5,591 bases of DNA from an uncultured Lachnospiraceae bacterium. GTDB taxonomy: Bacteria > Bacillota > Clostridia > Lachnospirales > Lachnospiraceae. Positions 5,572 to 5,591 of the stretch are shown here, in pieces. The position numbers and the translations under genes were made by a program. The DNA is taken from contig CAJUED010000103.1 in the NCBI GenBank assembly GCA_910585075.1, forward strand, positions 1-5,591, in the 5' to 3' direction. A model generated the notes under the pieces. That model was not told the origin of the DNA, made no database searches, and saw nothing but the letters and a program-made list of their open reading frames with translations. Each line of letters starts with the position of its first letter. Position 1 is the stretch's first letter.

Positions 5572-5591
5572 AAGGAGCAAATATGAGTTTT
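5572..5591 (+). CDS. start of a further gene, cut by the window edge
   Basis: AAGGAG (5572-5577) lies five bases before ATG at 5583, which reads M-S-F before the window ends. The gap from the permease stop is 15 nt and there is no hairpin between them, so this gene probably belongs to the same transcript. Three residues do not allow a product name. It might be another transporter or accessory gene, or the first gene of the element backbone. The coding part is 5583-5591; the span given includes the ribosome binding site. Confidence 0.55.

Overview
The window looks like DNA from a low-to-moderate GC Bacillota, most plausibly a gut Clostridium-type organism (Lachnospiraceae or relatives). The reasons are AGGAGG-type ribosome binding sites, TGnTATAAT extended -10 promoters, U-tailed hairpin terminators, and a Bce-type two-component/ABC transporter module, a gene set typical of Bacillota. 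I cannot name a species.

Positions 1-1040 hold no convincing complete gene. A strong intrinsic terminator (113-152) closes whatever lies upstream. It is followed by two arrays of a degenerate 16-17 bp unit (about TACTATCACGCAAAAGT), five units at 197-294 and nine at 495-674, set at a nearly constant 20-21 bp pitch with changes of orientation. They resemble the iterons of a replication origin or the repeats of a partition site, so I infer a plasmid or integrative conjugative element backbone. A second terminator-like hairpin (721-748), an extended -10 (809-817) and a stretch resembling a decayed gene end (818-990) lead up to the operon.

Positions 1041-5567 carry four same-strand genes: an OmpR-family response regulator, an intramembrane-sensing histidine kinase with only two membrane helices and almost no extracellular loop, an ABC ATPase, and a 654-residue FtsX-type permease with ten predicted helices and a large extracellular domain. 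This is the architecture of BceRS-BceAB antimicrobial-peptide sensing and detoxification modules. In that family the transporter senses the peptide and relays to the kinase, which phosphorylates the regulator, which in turn activates the transporter genes. The 118-bp gap before the ATPase gene fits this: it holds a TTACA-N5-TGTAA inverted repeat, a further TGTCA half-site exactly two helical turns downstream, and a TATAAT with a poor -35.

A new start codon with a good ribosome binding site (5583) sits 15 nt after the permease, so the transcription unit probably continues beyond the window. The individual genes belong to known families. The least explained part is the phased, orientation-switching repeat array beside the resistance cargo.
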